14,186 bases of DNA from Anammoximicrobium sp032229885 (GTDB taxonomy: Bacteria > Planctomycetota > Planctomycetia > Pirellulales > Pirellulaceae), in the NCBI GenBank assembly GCA_032229885.1, contig JAVYAJ010000208.1, positions 1 to 14,186 of the forward strand. The letters are read 5' to 3'. Positions 12,940 through 14,186 of the stretch are shown piece after piece. Within the stretch, counting starts at the first letter, position 1; every line of letters begins with the position of its first letter. Under the pieces are notes generated by a model. It did not search any database. It saw nothing but the letters and a program-made list of their open reading frames with translations, and was not told the DNA's origin. Position numbers and translations under genes: made by a program.

Positions 12940-14186
12940 ATGAGCGTTTTTCTGCTGGCGACGTTGGACACCAAGGGCGCCGAGGCGGCGCTGGTTCGCG
13001 ATCGGCTGCGGGCCCTGGGCGTGGATGTGATCGTGGTCGACGTCGGCTGTCTGGAGACACCGACCATCGTCGCCGATATCTCGCGCGAACAGGTCTTTCG
13101 GGCTGCGGGAACCACGCACCAAGCGGTCTGCAGCCAGTGGGATCGAGGCGCGGCCGTGGCGCAGGCCGCGGCCGGCGCAGCGGCCTTGGTGCGCACGGCC
13201 TTCGAACAGGACCAAGTCGACGGCGTGTTGGCCTTGGGAGGCTCGGCCGGCACGACCATCGGGACCGCCGCGATGCGCGCCCTGCCGCTGGGCGTCCCCA
13301 AGCTGATGCTCAGCACGCTCGGCTCGGGCCAGGTGCGACAGTACGTCGGCGGCAAAGACATCCTGATGTACAACTCGGTCGTCGACATCGCAGGGATCAA
13401 TCGGATCAGCCGCATCGTGCTGAACGGGGCCGCGGCGGCGATGGCCGGCATGGTGCTGGACCGCGCTCCGGGATCGACCGACGACCGGCCGCTGATCGCC
13501 GCGACGATGTTTGGGGTCACCACGCCCTGCGTCCAGCGCGCGCGGGCGGTCCTCGAACAGGCCGGCTACGAGGTCGTGGTTTTCCACGCCACGGGCAATG
13601 GCGGCCAGGCGATGGAGTCGCTCGTGGCCGAAGGCCTGTTCGCGGGCGTATTGGACATCACCACGACGGAACTGGCCGACGAACTTGTCGGCGGGATCCT
13701 GAGCGCCGGCCCCGACCGGCTGACCGCGGCGGGCCGGTGCGGCGTTCCGCAAGTCGTCTCGGTTGGTGCGACCGACATGGTGAACTTCGGCCCGCGAGAT
13801 ACCGTGCCCGAGCGGTTTGCCAACCGCACGTTTTACCAACACAACCCGAGCGTGACGCTGATGCGCACGACCAGCGACGAGAACGCCCGGCTGGGCGCCG
13901 AGATCGGACGCCGGGTGGCCGCCGCCCGCGGGCCGGCGGCGATTCTGCTGCCGCGACGAGGCGTGTCGGCCATCGATCGCCCCGGCGAAGCCTTCGACGA
14001 CCCGGCGGCGCGACAGGCGCTGTTCGCTGCCGTCCGACAGAACTGCCGGGGGATCGAAGTGCTCGATCTCGACCTGCACATCAACGACGATGCCTTTGCC
14101 GAGGACGCCGCGCGCAAGCTGCTGGCCATGCTGCCCCCGCTCGACGCCGCCAAGTCCCGGGCGGCGACGTCCCGGGCGGCGACGTC
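12940..14186 (+). CDS. Tm-1-like ATP-binding domain protein (UPF0261), runs off the window
   Basis: 415 codons are visible and no stop occurs before the window end. The protein begins MSVFLLATLDTKGAEAALVR, the usual UPF0261 start. It then shows LGGSAGTTIGTAAMRALPLG (99-118), PKLMLSTLGSG (120-130), MYNSVVDIAGINRISR (143-158), FGVTTPCV (191-198), FHATGNGGQAMESL (215-228), LDITTTELADELVGG (238-252), GATDMVNFG (276-284), HNPSVTLMRTT (301-311) and GVSAIDRPGEAF (341-352). These are the blocks of the family named after the tomato Tm-1 virus-resistance protein, whose N-terminal domain binds ATP. The bacterial function is unknown. Family proteins are about 400 aa, so nearly all is present. GAGAGG (12928-12933) lies 6 nt before the ATG, across the hydrolase stop, implying coupling. 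The last residues repeat Ser-Arg-Ala-Ala-Thr, which is unusual. Confidence 0.92.
   Translation, partial: MSVFLLATLDTKGAEAALVRDRLRALGVDVIVVDVGCLETPTIVADISREQVFRAAGTTHQAVCSQWDRGAAVAQAAAGAAALVRTAFEQDQVDGVLALGGSAGTTIGTAAMRALPLGVPKLMLSTLGSGQVRQYVGGKDILMYNSVVDIAGINRISRIVLNGAAAAMAGMVLDRAPGSTDDRPLIAATMFGVTTPCVQRARAVLEQAGYEVVVFHATGNGGQAMESLVAEGLFAGVLDITTTELADELVGGILSAGPDRLTAAGRCGVPQVVSVGATDMVNFGPRDTVPERFANRTFYQHNPSVTLMRTTSDENARLGAEIGRRVAAARGPAAILLPRRGVSAIDRPGEAFDDPAARQALFAAVRQNCRGIEVLDLDLHINDDAFAEDAARKLLAMLPPLDAAKSRAATSRAAT
14155..14186 (+). repeat. 15-bp in-frame tandem repeat at the window edge
   Basis: TCCCGGGCGGCGACG occurs at 14155-14169 and exactly again at 14170-14184, with TC at 14185-14186 starting a possible third copy. 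The unit is five codons, adding Ser-Arg-Ala-Ala-Thr each time to the C-terminal tail of the Tm-1-like protein. The array may continue past the window. Confidence 0.75.

Noticed and set aside
11889..14079. Two long minus-strand open frames opposite the hydrolase and Tm-1-like genes
   Set aside because: Antisense shadows of two well-supported plus-strand proteins; low-complexity composition with no motifs.

Overview
This 14.2 kb GC-rich window looks like a planctomycete chromosome, most likely a Pirellulales-type lineage. That placement is an inference from gene content. The window has a DUF1559 prepilin-like gene overlapping a small carboxypeptidase-regulatory-like lipoprotein gene, a Tat-exported Gfo/Idh/MocA oxidoreductase, a very long exported PQQ-type beta-propeller protein, a twin-domain exported alpha/beta hydrolase and long repeat-bearing intergenic gaps. 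No rRNA, tRNA, CRISPR array, transposase or phage gene was recognised.

Layout. A 71-aa FmdB-type zinc ribbon protein is on the plus strand (309-524). On the minus strand lie phosphoglycerate kinase (2393-3577) and, downstream of it, the Tat-signal oxidoreductase (966-2189). A 540-bp gap with short tandem duplications follows, then the minus-strand pair DUF1559 (4545-5462) and lipoprotein (4118-4573), which overlap by 29 nt. Next on the minus strand is the 1115-aa protein 5939-9286: propeller, methyltransferase-like domain, second propeller. A 1.35-kb divergent gap (9287-10640) contains several strong palindromes and possible decayed coding sequence. A plus-strand operon closes the window: a 762-aa twin alpha/beta hydrolase (10641-12929) and, 10 nt later, a Tm-1-like/UPF0261 protein (12940 to beyond the edge).

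How the genes relate. Only two tight couplings are visible: DUF1559 with its lipoprotein, and hydrolase with Tm-1-like protein. PGK is a housekeeping glycolytic gene with a 203-bp gap and a candidate separate promoter before the oxidoreductase, so a shared function is not implied. Several proteins carry export signals (Tat, Sec, lipobox, type IV prepilin-like), which fits the large secreted proteome of this group.

No defence system or obvious new multi-gene machine was found. The points most worth a second look are the exported propeller/methyltransferase fusion, the serine-less N-terminal domain of the twin hydrolase and its coupling to a Tm-1-like gene, the oxidoreductase lacking the EKP motif, the 92-bp palindrome upstream of the propeller gene, and an identical 12-mer at the ribosome-binding sites of two distant genes.
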